From assembly GCF_004346925.1 (NCBI RefSeq), contig NZ_CP031167.1, positions 1,508,001 through 1,572,000 on the forward strand: a stretch of DNA of 64,000 bases, in the 5' to 3' direction. Under the pieces are notes generated by a model. The model made no database searches. It worked only from the letters and a program-made list of their open reading frames with translations, and had not been told where the DNA came from. Made by a program: the position numbers and the translations under genes. Source of the stretch: Stenotrophomonas sp. ASS1. GTDB taxonomy: Bacteria > Pseudomonadota > Gammaproteobacteria > Xanthomonadales > Xanthomonadaceae. Below, in pieces: positions 19,492 through 27,645 of the stretch. Positions within the stretch are counted from its first letter, which is position 1. Each line of letters begins with the position of its first letter.

Positions 19492-20510
19492 TGGCCGGCA
19501 AGGGTACCCAGACCCCGCCGTACTGGTACGACGGCACCCCGGTTCCGTGGGCGATGCGCCTGCTGGCGCCGCTGTATGCCGGCGTCACCGCGCTGCGCCG
19601 GCGCGCCTATCGGCGTGGCTGGCGCAAGCGCTACACGCTGCCGGTGCCGGTCATCGTGGTTGGCAACATCACCGCCGGTGGAACTGGCAAGACGCCGCTG
19701 ACCATCGCGCTGGTGGAGCGCCTGCGTGCCGCCGGTTGGAAGCCGGGCGTAGCCAGTCGTGGCTACGGCCGCGAAGATGCCGACAAGCCGCTGTGGGTAA
19801 AGGCCGATACGCCGACCGCCAAGGGTGGCGACGAGCCGGTGCTGATTGTCTGGAAGACCGGCGTGCCGGTGCGCGTGGACAGTGATCGTGTTGCAGCCGG
19901 CAAGGCGCTGATCGAGGCCGGCTGCGATGTGATCGTCTGCGACGACGGCCTGCAGCACTACCGGCTGGCACGCGACATCGAGATCGAGGTGGTCGATGCG
20001 CAGCGCCGCTACGGTAATGGCCGGATGATTCCGGCCGGGCCGCTGCGTGAGCCGGTCAGCCGCGCCAGCGAGTGCGATTTCCGCGTGGTCAACCTCGGCC
20101 AGGCCGATGAGGAGACTGCAGCACAGGCCTGCGGCTTCGGCCAGTGGCCGATGGCCCTGCACATCGACAGCGCACAACCGCTGGCCGGTGGCCGTGCCCG
20201 TCCGCTGTCGTATTTCAAGGGCCAGCGCGTGCACGCCGTGGCCGGCATCGCCCACCCGCAGCGCTTCTTCGACATGCTGCGCGCGCGTGGCATCGGCGTC
20301 GTGCCGCACGCCTTCGCTGACCATCAGGCCTATCAGCCGCAGGACCTGTCCTTTGGCAGCCAGCTGCCGGTGCTGATGACCGAAAAGGACGCGGTGAAAT
20401 GCCGCGCGTTCGGCAATGACTGGTACTACGCGGTCCCGCTGCGCGCCGAGCTGCCTGCCGCATTCTGGGTGGCGCTGACCGACCGCCTGGACAAGCTGCG
20501 ACCGAACTGA
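19491..20510 (+). CDS. lpxK: LpxK, tetraacyldisaccharide 4'-kinase
   Basis: A 339-residue kinase that phosphorylates the 4' position of the lipid A precursor. The Walker A-like loop [13 protein letters not shown] (residues 59-71) is specific to LpxK, and the N-terminal membrane-associated helix (residues 18-36) is present. [15 protein letters not shown] is also characteristic. Starts on the last base of the msbA stop. After it, a 74-base gap holds a hairpin (8-bp arms at 20518-20525 and 20536-20543) without a T-run. Confidence 0.97.
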   Translation: MAGKGTQTPPYWYDGTPVPWAMRLLAPLYAGVTALRRRAYRRGWRKRYTLPVPVIVVGNITAGGTGKTPLTIALVERLRAAGWKPGVASRGYGREDADKPLWVKADTPTAKGGDEPVLIVWKTGVPVRVDSDRVAAGKALIEAGCDVIVCDDGLQHYRLARDIEIEVVDAQRRYGNGRMIPAGPLREPVSRASECDFRVVNLGQADEETAAQACGFGQWPMALHIDSAQPLAGGRARPLSYFKGQRVHAVAGIAHPQRFFDMLRARGIGVVPHAFADHQAYQPQDLSFGSQLPVLMTEKDAVKCRAFGNDWYYAVPLRAELPAAFWVALTDRLDKLRPN

Positions 20511-20584
20511 GTGGCGCGGCGGCGCTTGCATTCATGCGCCGCCGGCCGCATTCCCGTTGTAACGAGCCTGCCGAGTACCGCCCC

Positions 20585-21358
20585 ATGACCGAATTCGTCG
20601 TCGCCATCCCGGCCCGCTATGCCGCCTCGCGGCTGCCGGGCAAGCCGCTGCGCCCGCTGGGCGGTGAGCCGCTGGTGCTGCACGTGGCGCGTCGCGCGCT
20701 GCAGGCCGGTGCCGGCGAGGTCTGGGTCGCTACCGACGATCAACGCATTGCCGACGCACTGTCCGGTCTGGCCGAAGTGAAGGTGGCGATGACCGCCACC
20801 TCGCATGCCTCCGGTACCGACCGCCTGGCCGAGTGCGCGCGCATCGCCGGCTGGGCCGATGACACCGTCGTGGTCAACCTGCAGGGCGACGAGCCGTTCG
20901 CACCGGCGGCGGGTATCCGCGCGGTGGCCCAGGCACTCGTTGAAGGCAATGCGCCGATGTCGACCCTCGCCACGACCGCCGAAGACGCGCATACCCTGTT
21001 CGACCCGAACGTGGTGAAGCTGGTGCGCAACGTGCGCAACGAGGCGATGTACTTCAGCCGCGCCCCGATCGCCTGGCACCGCGATGGCTTTGCACGCAGC
21101 CGTGACACGCTGCCGGCCGGTCACAACTGGCTGCGCCACATCGGCATCTACGGCTATCGCGCCGGTTTCCTGCAGCAGTTCGCGGCGATGCCGCCGGGCC
21201 AGCTGGAGCAGATCGAATCGCTGGAACAGCTGCGCGTGCTGGAAGCGGGTTTCCCGATCAGCGTGGCGATCTCGCCCGAACCGTTCCCGCCGGGCATCGA
21301 CACGCCCGAGGACCTGGAACGCGCCGAAGCACTGCTGCAGACGCTGGCTGCCCGATGA
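20585..21358 (+). CDS. kdsB: KdsB, CMP-Kdo synthetase
   Basis: A 257-residue 3-deoxy-manno-octulosonate cytidylyltransferase that activates Kdo for lipopolysaccharide. The nucleotide-binding start [27 protein letters not shown] and VNLQGDEPF are all diagnostic. The start at ATG 20585 matches the family N-terminus; the upstream in-frame sequence is not conserved-looking. The end overlaps the phosphatase start (ATGA). Confidence 0.97.
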   Translation: MTEFVVAIPARYAASRLPGKPLRPLGGEPLVLHVARRALQAGAGEVWVATDDQRIADALSGLAEVKVAMTATSHASGTDRLAECARIAGWADDTVVVNLQGDEPFAPAAGIRAVAQALVEGNAPMSTLATTAEDAHTLFDPNVVKLVRNVRNEAMYFSRAPIAWHRDGFARSRDTLPAGHNWLRHIGIYGYRAGFLQQFAAMPPGQLEQIESLEQLRVLEAGFPISVAISPEPFPPGIDTPEDLERAEALLQTLAAR

Positions 21359-21843
21359 AGCTGCTGGTCGTCTGCCTCGGCAACATCTGCCGTTCGCCGA
21401 TGGCCGAAGGTGCGCTGCGCGCGCGCCTGGACGCCTCGCCGCTGGCTGGTCGGGTGCAGGTCGATTCGGCCGGCACCGGCGACTGGCATGTGGGCGAGCC
21501 ACCGGACCGGCGAGCGATCGCCTGCGCGGCCGGGCATGGCGTGGACATCGGCGGCCTGCGCGCGCGCCAGCTGCAGGTCGCGGATTTCGACCGTTTTGAC
21601 TGGATCCTGTGTGCCGATGAGGCCAATCTGCGCGATGCGGGTCGCCTGGCCACACCCGCCCAGCGCGAACGCTTGGCGTTGTACCTGCCGTGGACCGGCG
21701 GGCAGGGAAGGCGGGCGATCCCGGACCCGTACACCGGCGGCAGTGAGCATTTCGAACAGGTCTGGACATTGGTCGACGATGCTGCAAAACGTGCCGTGGC
21801 ACGACTGTTGCATGACGCCGACTCCGGCATAATCGGGCCATGA
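21355..21843 (+). CDS. Low-molecular-weight protein-tyrosine phosphatase
   Basis: A 162-residue phosphatase of the arsenate-reductase-like fold. The CX5R catalytic loop is CLGNICR (Cys7, Arg13) and the general acid is in DPYTGG (Asp124). Overlapping codons couple it to kdsB upstream and to the thioredoxin-NHL gene downstream. Such enzymes often regulate tyrosine kinases of polysaccharide export. No such kinase is nearby, so the substrate is unknown. Confidence 0.93.
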   Translation: MKLLVVCLGNICRSPMAEGALRARLDASPLAGRVQVDSAGTGDWHVGEPPDRRAIACAAGHGVDIGGLRARQLQVADFDRFDWILCADEANLRDAGRLATPAQRERLALYLPWTGGQGRRAIPDPYTGGSEHFEQVWTLVDDAAKRAVARLLHDADSGIIGP

Positions 21844-23252
21844 ACGTCCAGCCCGTCCCGGACCTGCCCGAGTTCGCCACCTGGCTCAATGCCACCCCCT
21901 GCACCCTGACCGAACTGCGCGGTCGGCCGGTGGCGCTGTTGTTCGTCAACGCGGCTTCCGCCTGGAGCGCGCAACGCCTGGCCGAGTTCGGCCAATGGCT
22001 GTCGCGCCACCCCGGCAAGCTGCAACCGCTGGTGCTGCAGGTGCCTCGCTTCGATTTCGAACGCGAGGCCGGTGCCGCACTGAAGCTGCTGCGCCGTCAG
22101 GGGCTGACGATGCCGGTGCTGCTTGATGCCGACTGGGATGGCTGGCGCCGCTTCGGCATCACCGCCTGGCCGACCCTGGTGCTGCTGAATGCGCAGGGCC
22201 GCGAACAGCAACGGCTGGTCGGGCAGGGGGCACCCGGTGAGCTGGAGCGTGCCTTGAACGCGCTGTGCGAAGGCGCACCGTCGGCGCCGCCGCGTGGCGG
22301 CAGCGAACTGCACCCGGAACCCCGCCAAGCGCTGCGCTTCCCGCTGGGCCTGGCGGTCAGCACCGAACGCCTGTACATCGCCGACAGCGGCCATCACCGC
22401 ATCCTCGAATGCAGCCACGGTGGCCGCATCCTGCGCCAGTTCGGGCTGGGCACCGCCGATTTCATGGACGGCAACCTCGCCGAAGCCGCGTTCCACCGCC
22501 CGCAGTCGCTGGTGCTGGAGCGCGATTCGCTGTACGTCGCCGACACCGGCAACCACGCGGTGCGCCGCATCAACCTGCTGACCGGGATCGTCGATACCCT
22601 GTGCGGCAACGGCCGTCCCGGTGCACCGATGGAAGGCCCGGTCGCGCAGGCGCGGCAGGTTGCGCTGGACCATCCTGTCGGCCTGGCCATCGCCGACAAC
22701 CAGCTGCAGATCGCCATGGCCGGCGACAACCGCATCTGGAGCTACCACCTGGGCCAGCGCAGCCTGCAATGGCGCGCGGGCAGTGGTTCCATCGACGAGC
22801 GCGATGGCAGCGGGCATCTGGCCGCCTTCGCCCAACCCACCGCGTTGGCCGTGGTGCAGCAGGTGCTGTACGTGGCCGATGCGCTGGGTTCCTCGATCCG
22901 CGCGCTGCAGTTGCGCGGCGATCTGGTGCAGACCTTGGTCGGGCAGGGGCCGTGGCGCTTCGGCTGCGAAGACGGTCCGCGTTCGGACGCCAGCCTGCAG
23001 TTCCCACAGGCCATCGCGCTGAGTCCGGATGCGCCGCTGTTGTGGATTGCCGATACCGGCAACGGTCGCCTGCGCACGCTGCGCCTGGGCGGCGGTGAAC
23101 TGTCCACCCAGCCGCTGCCGCGCCGCCTGCATGGTCCCGCCGGCCTGGCGGTGGGGGCCGGTGCGGTGTGGATCGCCGAGACCGACGCCCATGCCGTGCT
23201 GCGATTCGACCCGGACAGCGGCGTGCTCAGCGAAGTCCCGATCAGCGAATGA
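21840..23252 (+). CDS. Thioredoxin-like domain fused to NHL beta-propeller
   Basis: A 470-residue protein without an evident signal peptide. Residues 1-135 form a thioredoxin/TlpA-like fold (VALLFVNAASAW ... GITAWPTLVLLNAQG). The CXXC centre is replaced by Ala-Ser-Ala-Trp, so it cannot be an active disulfide oxidoreductase. Residues 155-470 contain about five NHL repeats (RLYIADSGHHRILE; SLYVADTGNHAVRRI; LWIADTGNGRLRTL), making a propeller. The layout resembles NHLRC2. Function unknown. ATGA overlaps on both sides place it firmly in the operon between the phosphatase and uvrC. Confidence 0.85.
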   Translation: MNVQPVPDLPEFATWLNATPCTLTELRGRPVALLFVNAASAWSAQRLAEFGQWLSRHPGKLQPLVLQVPRFDFEREAGAALKLLRRQGLTMPVLLDADWDGWRRFGITAWPTLVLLNAQGREQQRLVGQGAPGELERALNALCEGAPSAPPRGGSELHPEPRQALRFPLGLAVSTERLYIADSGHHRILECSHGGRILRQFGLGTADFMDGNLAEAAFHRPQSLVLERDSLYVADTGNHAVRRINLLTGIVDTLCGNGRPGAPMEGPVAQARQVALDHPVGLAIADNQLQIAMAGDNRIWSYHLGQRSLQWRAGSGSIDERDGSGHLAAFAQPTALAVVQQVLYVADALGSSIRALQLRGDLVQTLVGQGPWRFGCEDGPRSDASLQFPQAIALSPDAPLLWIADTGNGRLRTLRLGGGELSTQPLPRRLHGPAGLAVGAGAVWIAETDAHAVLRFDPDSGVLSEVPISE

Positions 23253-25093
23253 CCGACGTTCCCGCCCCGGCCTTCGACGGCAAGGCCTTCGCGGCCCAGC
23301 TCAGTACCGCCCCTGGCGTGTACCGCATGTACGCCGCCGACGACACGTTGCTGTACGTGGGCAAGGCGCGCGCGCTGCGCAACCGTGTCGGCAGCTATTT
23401 CAACGGCAGCCCGAAGAACGCGCGGATCATGTCGATGATCTCGCAGATCACGCGCATGGACGTGACCGTGACGCGCTCGGAAGCCGAGGCGTTGCTGCTG
23501 GAAAACCAGCTGATCAAATCACTGTCGCCGCGCTACAACGTCTCGCTGCGCGACGACAAGACCTATCCGCATGTGCTCCTGACCCGCGAGGACTGGCCGC
23601 GCATCGCGCTGCATCGCGGTCCGCGCGCCATTCCCGGCCGCTACTTCGGGCCGTATCCCGGCGTTACCGCCGTGCGCGAAACGCTGAACCTGATGCACAA
23701 GCTGTTCAAGCTGCGCAGCTGCGAGGACAGCGTGTTCCGCAACCGCTCGCGGCCGTGCCTGCAGTACCAGATCGGCCGTTGCAGCGCGCCCTGCGTGGAG
23801 CTGGTGCCGGCGCCGGACTACGCCGAGTCGGTGCGTCGCGCCGCACTGTTCCTGGAAGGCAAGAGCGACGAGCTGACCCGCGAACTGGGCGAGCAGATGC
23901 AGGCGGCCAGCGAGGCACTGGAGTTCGAGCAGGCCGCGCGCCTGCGCGACCTGATTTCTTCACTGCGCAGCATGCAGACCCGCCAGTACGTGGATGGGCG
24001 CGCTGCAGATCTGGACGTGCTGGCGGTGGCCATGCAGGGTTCGCAGGCCTGCGTGCTGCTGCTGGCCTTCCGCGATGGCCGCAACCTCGGTACCCGCCCG
24101 TTCTTCCCGCGTACCAATGGCGAGGAGAGCCCGGAGGAAGTGCTGGCCGCGTTCGTCTCGCAGTACTACATCGAATTCGAGCCGCCGCGTGAGATCCTGC
24201 TGGACCGCGAGATTCCCGACGCCGACCTGCTGGTCGCCGCGCTGTCAGCCTCGGCCGAGCGCAAGGTGCAGCTGAAGTGGAACGTGCGTGGCGAACGCGC
24301 CGGCTATGTGGAACTGGCCAGCCGCAACGCGCAGCTGACCCTGGCGACCGAACTCAACAGCCGCAACGCGCAGCACGCGCGCAGCGATGCATTGCGCGAC
24401 ATGCTGGGCCTGGCCGAGCCGGTCAAGCGTGTTGAATGTTTCGATATCAGCCACACCATGGGTGAGGCCACCGTGGCCTCATGCGTGGTGTTCGACGCCG
24501 CCGGTCCGGTGCGCGCGCAGTACCGCCGCTTCAACATCAGCGGCATCGAGCCGGGCGACGACTACGCCGCCATGCGCCAGGCCATCGACCGCCGTTTCCG
24601 CCGTGCGGTGGAAGAGCAGGGCGTGCTGCCGGACGTGCTGCTGATCGACGGCGGCGCCGGCCAGTTGGCCCAGGCCCAGGCCGCGCTGGCCGACCTGGGC
24701 GTGGAAGGCGTGCTGCTGGTGGGCGTGGCCAAGGGCGTGGAACGCCGCGCCGGCCACGAAGCGCTGGTGATGCCCGATGGCCGCGAGCTGCGCCCGGGCG
24801 CAGCCAATCCGGCGCTGCAGTTCATCCAGCAGGTGCGCGATGAGGCGCACCGCTTCGCCATCACCGGCCACCGCGGCCGCCGCCAGAAGGCGCGGATGAC
24901 CAGCAAGCTGGAGGACATCCCTGGTATCGGGCCGCGCCGCCGCGCCAGCCTGCTCAAGCATTTCGGCGGCCTGGTGGGCCTGAAAGCCGCTGGCGAAGCG
25001 GAAATCGCCAAGGTGGAAGGTATCAATGACGCCCTCGCGGCACGTATCTACGCTAACCTGCACGGGTTGGCCACGCCTGATGCGGCCGAGTAG
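23249..25093 (+). CDS. uvrC: UvrC, excinuclease ABC subunit C
   Basis: A 614-residue dual-incision nuclease of nucleotide excision repair. The N-terminal GIY-YIG domain (GVYRMYA ... LLYVGKARALRNRV) makes the 3' cut. A UVR motif near 205-240 (LEFEQAARLRDLI) binds UvrB. The RNase H-like domain has CFDISHTMGE and LIDGGAGQL, and two helix-hairpin-helix motifs close the protein (IPGIGPRRRASLLKHFGG). The start overlaps the stop of the previous gene (ATGA). Confidence 0.98.
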   Translation: MTDVPAPAFDGKAFAAQLSTAPGVYRMYAADDTLLYVGKARALRNRVGSYFNGSPKNARIMSMISQITRMDVTVTRSEAEALLLENQLIKSLSPRYNVSLRDDKTYPHVLLTREDWPRIALHRGPRAIPGRYFGPYPGVTAVRETLNLMHKLFKLRSCEDSVFRNRSRPCLQYQIGRCSAPCVELVPAPDYAESVRRAALFLEGKSDELTRELGEQMQAASEALEFEQAARLRDLISSLRSMQTRQYVDGRAADLDVLAVAMQGSQACVLLLAFRDGRNLGTRPFFPRTNGEESPEEVLAAFVSQYYIEFEPPREILLDREIPDADLLVAALSASAERKVQLKWNVRGERAGYVELASRNAQLTLATELNSRNAQHARSDALRDMLGLAEPVKRVECFDISHTMGEATVASCVVFDAAGPVRAQYRRFNISGIEPGDDYAAMRQAIDRRFRRAVEEQGVLPDVLLIDGGAGQLAQAQAALADLGVEGVLLVGVAKGVERRAGHEALVMPDGRELRPGAANPALQFIQQVRDEAHRFAITGHRGRRQKARMTSKLEDIPGIGPRRRASLLKHFGGLVGLKAAGEAEIAKVEGINDALAARIYANLHGLATPDAAE

Positions 25094-25111
25094 AGAGAGA
25101 AGCACGCAAGC

Positions 25112-25738
25112 ATGAAGTTGACCCTGCCCACCTGGCTGACGTTGTTGCGGATCGTGATGATCCCGGTGCTGGTGCTGGTGTTCTACCTGCCCTACACCTG
25201 GACCAACTTCGCTTCGGCGGCGATCTTCGGCCTGGCCGCGATCACCGACTGGCTCGATGGCTGGATCGCACGCCGTTACCAGCTGGAATCGGCCTTCGGT
25301 GCCTTCCTCGACCCGGTCGCGGACAAGCTGATGGTGGCAGTGGCACTGTTCCTGATCGTGCAGGGTCACCCGACGCCGTGGATGGCGTTCTGGGCGGCGG
25401 TGATCGTTGGTCGTGAAATTGCGGTATCGGCGCTGCGCGAATGGATGGCCGAACTCGGCCAGCGCGCCAAGGTGCGCGTGGCGATGATCGGCAAGGTCAA
25501 GACCACCGCGCAGATGGTCGCGCTGCTCTGCCTGCTGTATTCGGTGGCACCGAACGTGCCGGTGGAAGACATCTGGATGGGCTGGCCGGTGTTCCACATC
25601 GGCGACTGGACCCTGGCGATCGCCGCGGTGCTGACCCTGTGGTCGGGCCTGCAGTACCTGCACGCCGCCTGGCCGAGCCTGCGCGATGACGAGCGCGCTG
25701 CGCGCGAGCGTGCACGGCAGAAGAAGCTGGGCAACTGA
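25112..25738 (+). CDS. pgsA: PgsA, CDP-diacylglycerol-glycerol-3-phosphate phosphatidyltransferase
   Basis: A 208-residue membrane enzyme of phosphatidylglycerol synthesis. The CDP-alcohol phosphotransferase motif is complete: Asp46, Asp49-Gly50, Ala53-Arg54, Gly63, Asp67 and Asp71. Four to six hydrophobic helices are visible. It follows uvrC by 18 bases, a pairing common in gammaproteobacteria, with a purine-rich GAGAGAGAAG leader. Confidence 0.96.
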   Translation: MKLTLPTWLTLLRIVMIPVLVLVFYLPYTWTNFASAAIFGLAAITDWLDGWIARRYQLESAFGAFLDPVADKLMVAVALFLIVQGHPTPWMAFWAAVIVGREIAVSALREWMAELGQRAKVRVAMIGKVKTTAQMVALLCLLYSVAPNVPVEDIWMGWPVFHIGDWTLAIAAVLTLWSGLQYLHAAWPSLRDDERAARERARQKKLGN

Positions 25739-25743
25739 GCCCC

Positions 25744-25782
25744 GGGGTCGGATCCCTTTCCGCAGGAAAGGGCTCTGACCCC
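25744..25782. repeat. Imperfect GGGGTC inverted repeat, probable bidirectional terminator
   Basis: 18-base arms starting GGGGTC and ending GACCCC, one mismatch and one G.T pair apart, with a GCA loop. It lies between the convergent pgsA and DUF7710 genes. There is no long T-run. Confidence 0.6.
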
Positions 25783-25794
25783 ATCGATGCGCCT

Positions 25795-25817
25795 ATCCAC
25801 GCATGGCGTGGATCTAC
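25795..25817 (-). repeat. SMAG-type GTAG hairpin
   Basis: Arms ATCCACGC/GCGTGGAT with an ATG loop and terminal CTAC (GTAG read on the minus strand). The TAG stop of the DUF7710 gene is part of the GTAG head. Confidence 0.8.
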
Positions 25818-26101
25818 TGGGGTATGCCGTCTTCGACATGTACATGCTCCATTGATGCACATGTGAAGCCTCCGATGAAGAGGGCTTCGCATTGCTCTGG
25901 GCGCTTGGGCATGAAGGTGCCCAAACGCAGTGCTTGGTCGCACGCGCCTTCATTCAATGGATAGCGGGTCAGTACGCCTGTCAGGGAGTGCTTGGCGGCC
26001 CAAGTCAGTCCCGACTCCCGGCTGACGAAGACACCTCCGGCGAAGCGCGCGCCTGCGCCGTGGAAGACCCAGATGCCATGGATTTCAGTGTTGATGTTCA
26101 T
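25814..26101 (-). CDS. DUF7710 family small protein
   Basis: A 95-residue soluble protein with the pattern IWVFHG-x-GGVF ... WAAKHSLTGVLTRYPLNEGA ... FTCASMEHVHVEDG. This matches my memory of the short DUF7710 proteins, whose function is unknown and which often occur singly in accessory DNA. AAGGAG lies directly against the ATG (no spacing), which is odd, and no other in-frame start exists. SMAG hairpins flank the gene on both sides with their GTAG ends towards it. GC is lower than in the neighbours. Confidence 0.75.
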   Translation of the reverse strand: MNINTEIHGIWVFHGAGARFAGGVFVSRESGLTWAAKHSLTGVLTRYPLNEGACDQALRLGTFMPKRPEQCEALFIGGFTCASMEHVHVEDGIPQ

Positions 26102-26108
26102 CTCCTTG

Positions 26109-26131
26109 GTAGATCCACGCCATGCGTGGAA
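26109..26131 (+). repeat. SMAG-type GTAG hairpin
   Basis: GTAG followed by ATCCACGC/GCGTGGA arms around CAT. It lies 7 bases upstream of the DUF7710 start, in the opposite orientation to the copy at the end of that gene. Confidence 0.8.
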
Positions 26132-26171
26132 TCGACATTTCAGTGACTTCGTGAGGCCCCGGAAAAAGCAC

Positions 26172-26199
26172 TTGACGCCACTTCCAGAACAGGTAGAAT
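26172..26199 (+). promoter_or_regulatory. Promoter of the first tRNA-Gly
   Basis: TTGACG at 26172-26177 and TAGAAT at 26194-26199 are 16 bases apart; the -10 ends 12 bases before the tRNA. Confidence 0.65.
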
Positions 26200-26211
26200 T
26201 TCGCCTCCCAA

Positions 26212-26287
<76 letters not shown>

Positions 26288-26298
26288 GATTCAAGAGA

Positions 26299-26323
26299 AA
26301 CGCTCCCGCAAGGGGGCGTTTTT
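26299..26323 (+). terminator. Terminator after tRNA-Gly copy 1
   Basis: A GC stem with GCAA loop and TTTTT tail. The same terminator sequence recurs after the copies at 27432 and 30618. Confidence 0.85.
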
Positions 26324-26424
26324 CGTTATGGCCCATCAAAGTGCCCTGAGGTGATTTCGACCTGGGTCTGAGAGTTGCTCGATGTGGTGGGCCCCAACAT
26401 CCGGCCTGTCAGGCCGGTCGATCA

Positions 26425-27129
26425 TCATCGCGCACGAGACTTGGCCCTTGGTTCGCGAGGCTTGGTGTCCTCCAGAAAAATTTTCATCCATGCATCCATG
26501 ACTCTGAAGACGTCGATGTCGAATTCTGGAGTTGCAGGATTCTCGTGCCACCAGATCAGGCCATCTGAATCGCCATGGCTGTCGGCGTTCACTGCGACAT
26601 AGTCTCCGCCACCATTCGAAAGTACGGTGATCCAACTTGCCGCAAAAGAGTCGTCTGCCTCATCGATCAGTTCGGAGACCCGTGACTGGTCACCAAGGCG
26701 TTGCGGGCCCATAGAGCGCGCAGGAAAGAAGGTATATCCGTCGTGCACTTCGCGATAGAAGTCCTGCAGTCTTCTGGGCAGATGCTTGAACTCGAAGGTC
26801 TCTTTGGCTTCACCTTCGACGGGCTTTCCCCCTACGTAGTAGTAGAGACCATCTCCGTCGTGAAAGATGTACGCCAATTCAACTTCACCACCTAGTAGCA
26901 GTACTGTGCCCAGCAGGCAGTCGTTGAACAGTGCAATTGTCGATGGGAATTCATTGGAGAATGAGCTCCAGCCAGCAGGAAAGACCGGGGCGACGTCGGG
27001 CCTGAGTCCGAAGTTCTCCCAGCTTCTGGGCAATGCGACATCTTGAGGTACATCATCGAGTGAAAGACATACCTTGTGATGGGGAAATGTATTGCCAAGG
27101 TCCTTGGCAATGTCATCAAGCGTAGTCAT
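26425..27129 (-). CDS. SMI1/KNR4 (SUKH) family protein, immunity-type
   Basis: A 234-residue soluble protein. The features fit the SUKH superfamily: LLGTVLLLGGEVELAYIF, a hydrophobic ending WITVLSNGGGDYVAVN and IWWHENP. Many SUKH proteins neutralise polymorphic toxins delivered by contact or secretion. The start at 27129 has AGGAAG six bases upstream; the longer reading frame runs back through a decayed tRNA and is rejected. Base composition is clearly less GC-rich than the core genes. No toxin gene is adjacent, so it is an orphan. The start overlaps an eroded coding fragment (27116-27223). Confidence 0.8.
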   Translation of the reverse strand: MTTLDDIAKDLGNTFPHHKVCLSLDDVPQDVALPRSWENFGLRPDVAPVFPAGWSSFSNEFPSTIALFNDCLLGTVLLLGGEVELAYIFHDGDGLYYYVGGKPVEGEAKETFEFKHLPRRLQDFYREVHDGYTFFPARSMGPQRLGDQSRVSELIDEADDSFAASWITVLSNGGGDYVAVNADSHGDSDGLIWWHENPATPEFDIDVFRVMDAWMKIFLEDTKPREPRAKSRAR

Positions 27130-27223
27130 GTAATTCTTCCTGCTGCGACCCGAAATAATTTCCTGTAAACCAATCGTCCTGCTGATCGATAAATCCGGCT
27201 GTCTCGAAGTTTTGAATAAGCAT
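27116..27223 (-). pseudogene. Eroded C-terminal coding fragment in front of the SUKH gene
   Basis: 35 codons beginning MLIQNFETAGFIDQQDDW and ending QEELHDYA then TGA, overlapping the SUKH start by 14 bases. The residue mix is protein-like. Upstream the frame is closed by a stop. The frame one base away continues with SNVRQAIRNERTAK, so adding one G near 27231-27234 would join the two into a longer protein. I infer a frameshifted remnant, perhaps of a toxin or a second immunity gene; the family is not recognised. Confidence 0.4.
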
Positions 27224-27431
27224 CTGCTCGGCCTCTTGGCAGTGCGCTCATTCCGAATGGCTTGTCGTACGTTGCTATGCTGGGCGGAAAGGGGCCATAC
27301 AAATAGTCCGAAAAGACGCAGCAAATGCCCATGTTCGAATCTAATGTGACCAGGACATTTCCGGGCGACGAGGAGGGGCCTGTCAGCCTTTGGAACAGTG
27401 CCAGTCCTCCGACGCAGATCGGTCGATGCCG
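27130..27431. other. Gene-poor stretch between SUKH gene and pseudo-tRNA
   Basis: About 300 bases of lower GC. The part nearest the SUKH gene holds the eroded fragment. The rest has short open frames on both strands, and none has both a ribosome site and a convincing composition. The last 40 bases resemble the leader in front of the other tRNA-Gly genes (tcc-tccgacgcagatcgg against tcc-ttcgacgcaggtcga). Confidence 0.5.
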
Positions 27432-27506
27432 GAGGGAATAGACCAGTTGGTAGAGCGCAACCTTGCAAGGTTGAGGTCGCGAGTTCGAGTCTCGTTTCCT
27501 GCTGCA
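27432..27506 (+). pseudogene. Decayed tRNA-Gly copy
   Basis: 75 bases aligning along its whole length to the intact tRNA-Gly. One C is missing from the anticodon loop (TTGCAA, six bases). The D stem is changed (GACC for GCTC), the acceptor ends are GAGGGAA and TTCCTGC, and the tail is GCA instead of CCA. The following terminator (27515-27543) is kept. It is unlikely to make a functional glycine tRNA. Confidence 0.85.
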
Positions 27507-27645
27507 GATTCAAGAAAAGCGCTCCCGAAAGGGGGGCGTTTTTCGTTTGCGTCCAACGCGCTTCATCCCCACTTCACCGCCACCCCATCGCCTCAACACG
27601 CGCATTGGCGAAGCTGCATCTCCGTTCCAATCCGGTGGTGTCGCG

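Noticed and set aside
27116..27332. 68-residue frame overlapping the SUKH start
   Set aside because: It ends with ATGA coupling, but the neighbouring frame has the more protein-like composition at its 3' part, so I treat the region as an eroded remnant, not as a 68-residue gene.
27130..27513. N-terminal extension of the SUKH gene through the pseudo-tRNA
   Set aside because: It translates a decayed tRNA and has no ribosome site; the ATG at 27129 has AGGAAG at good distance.
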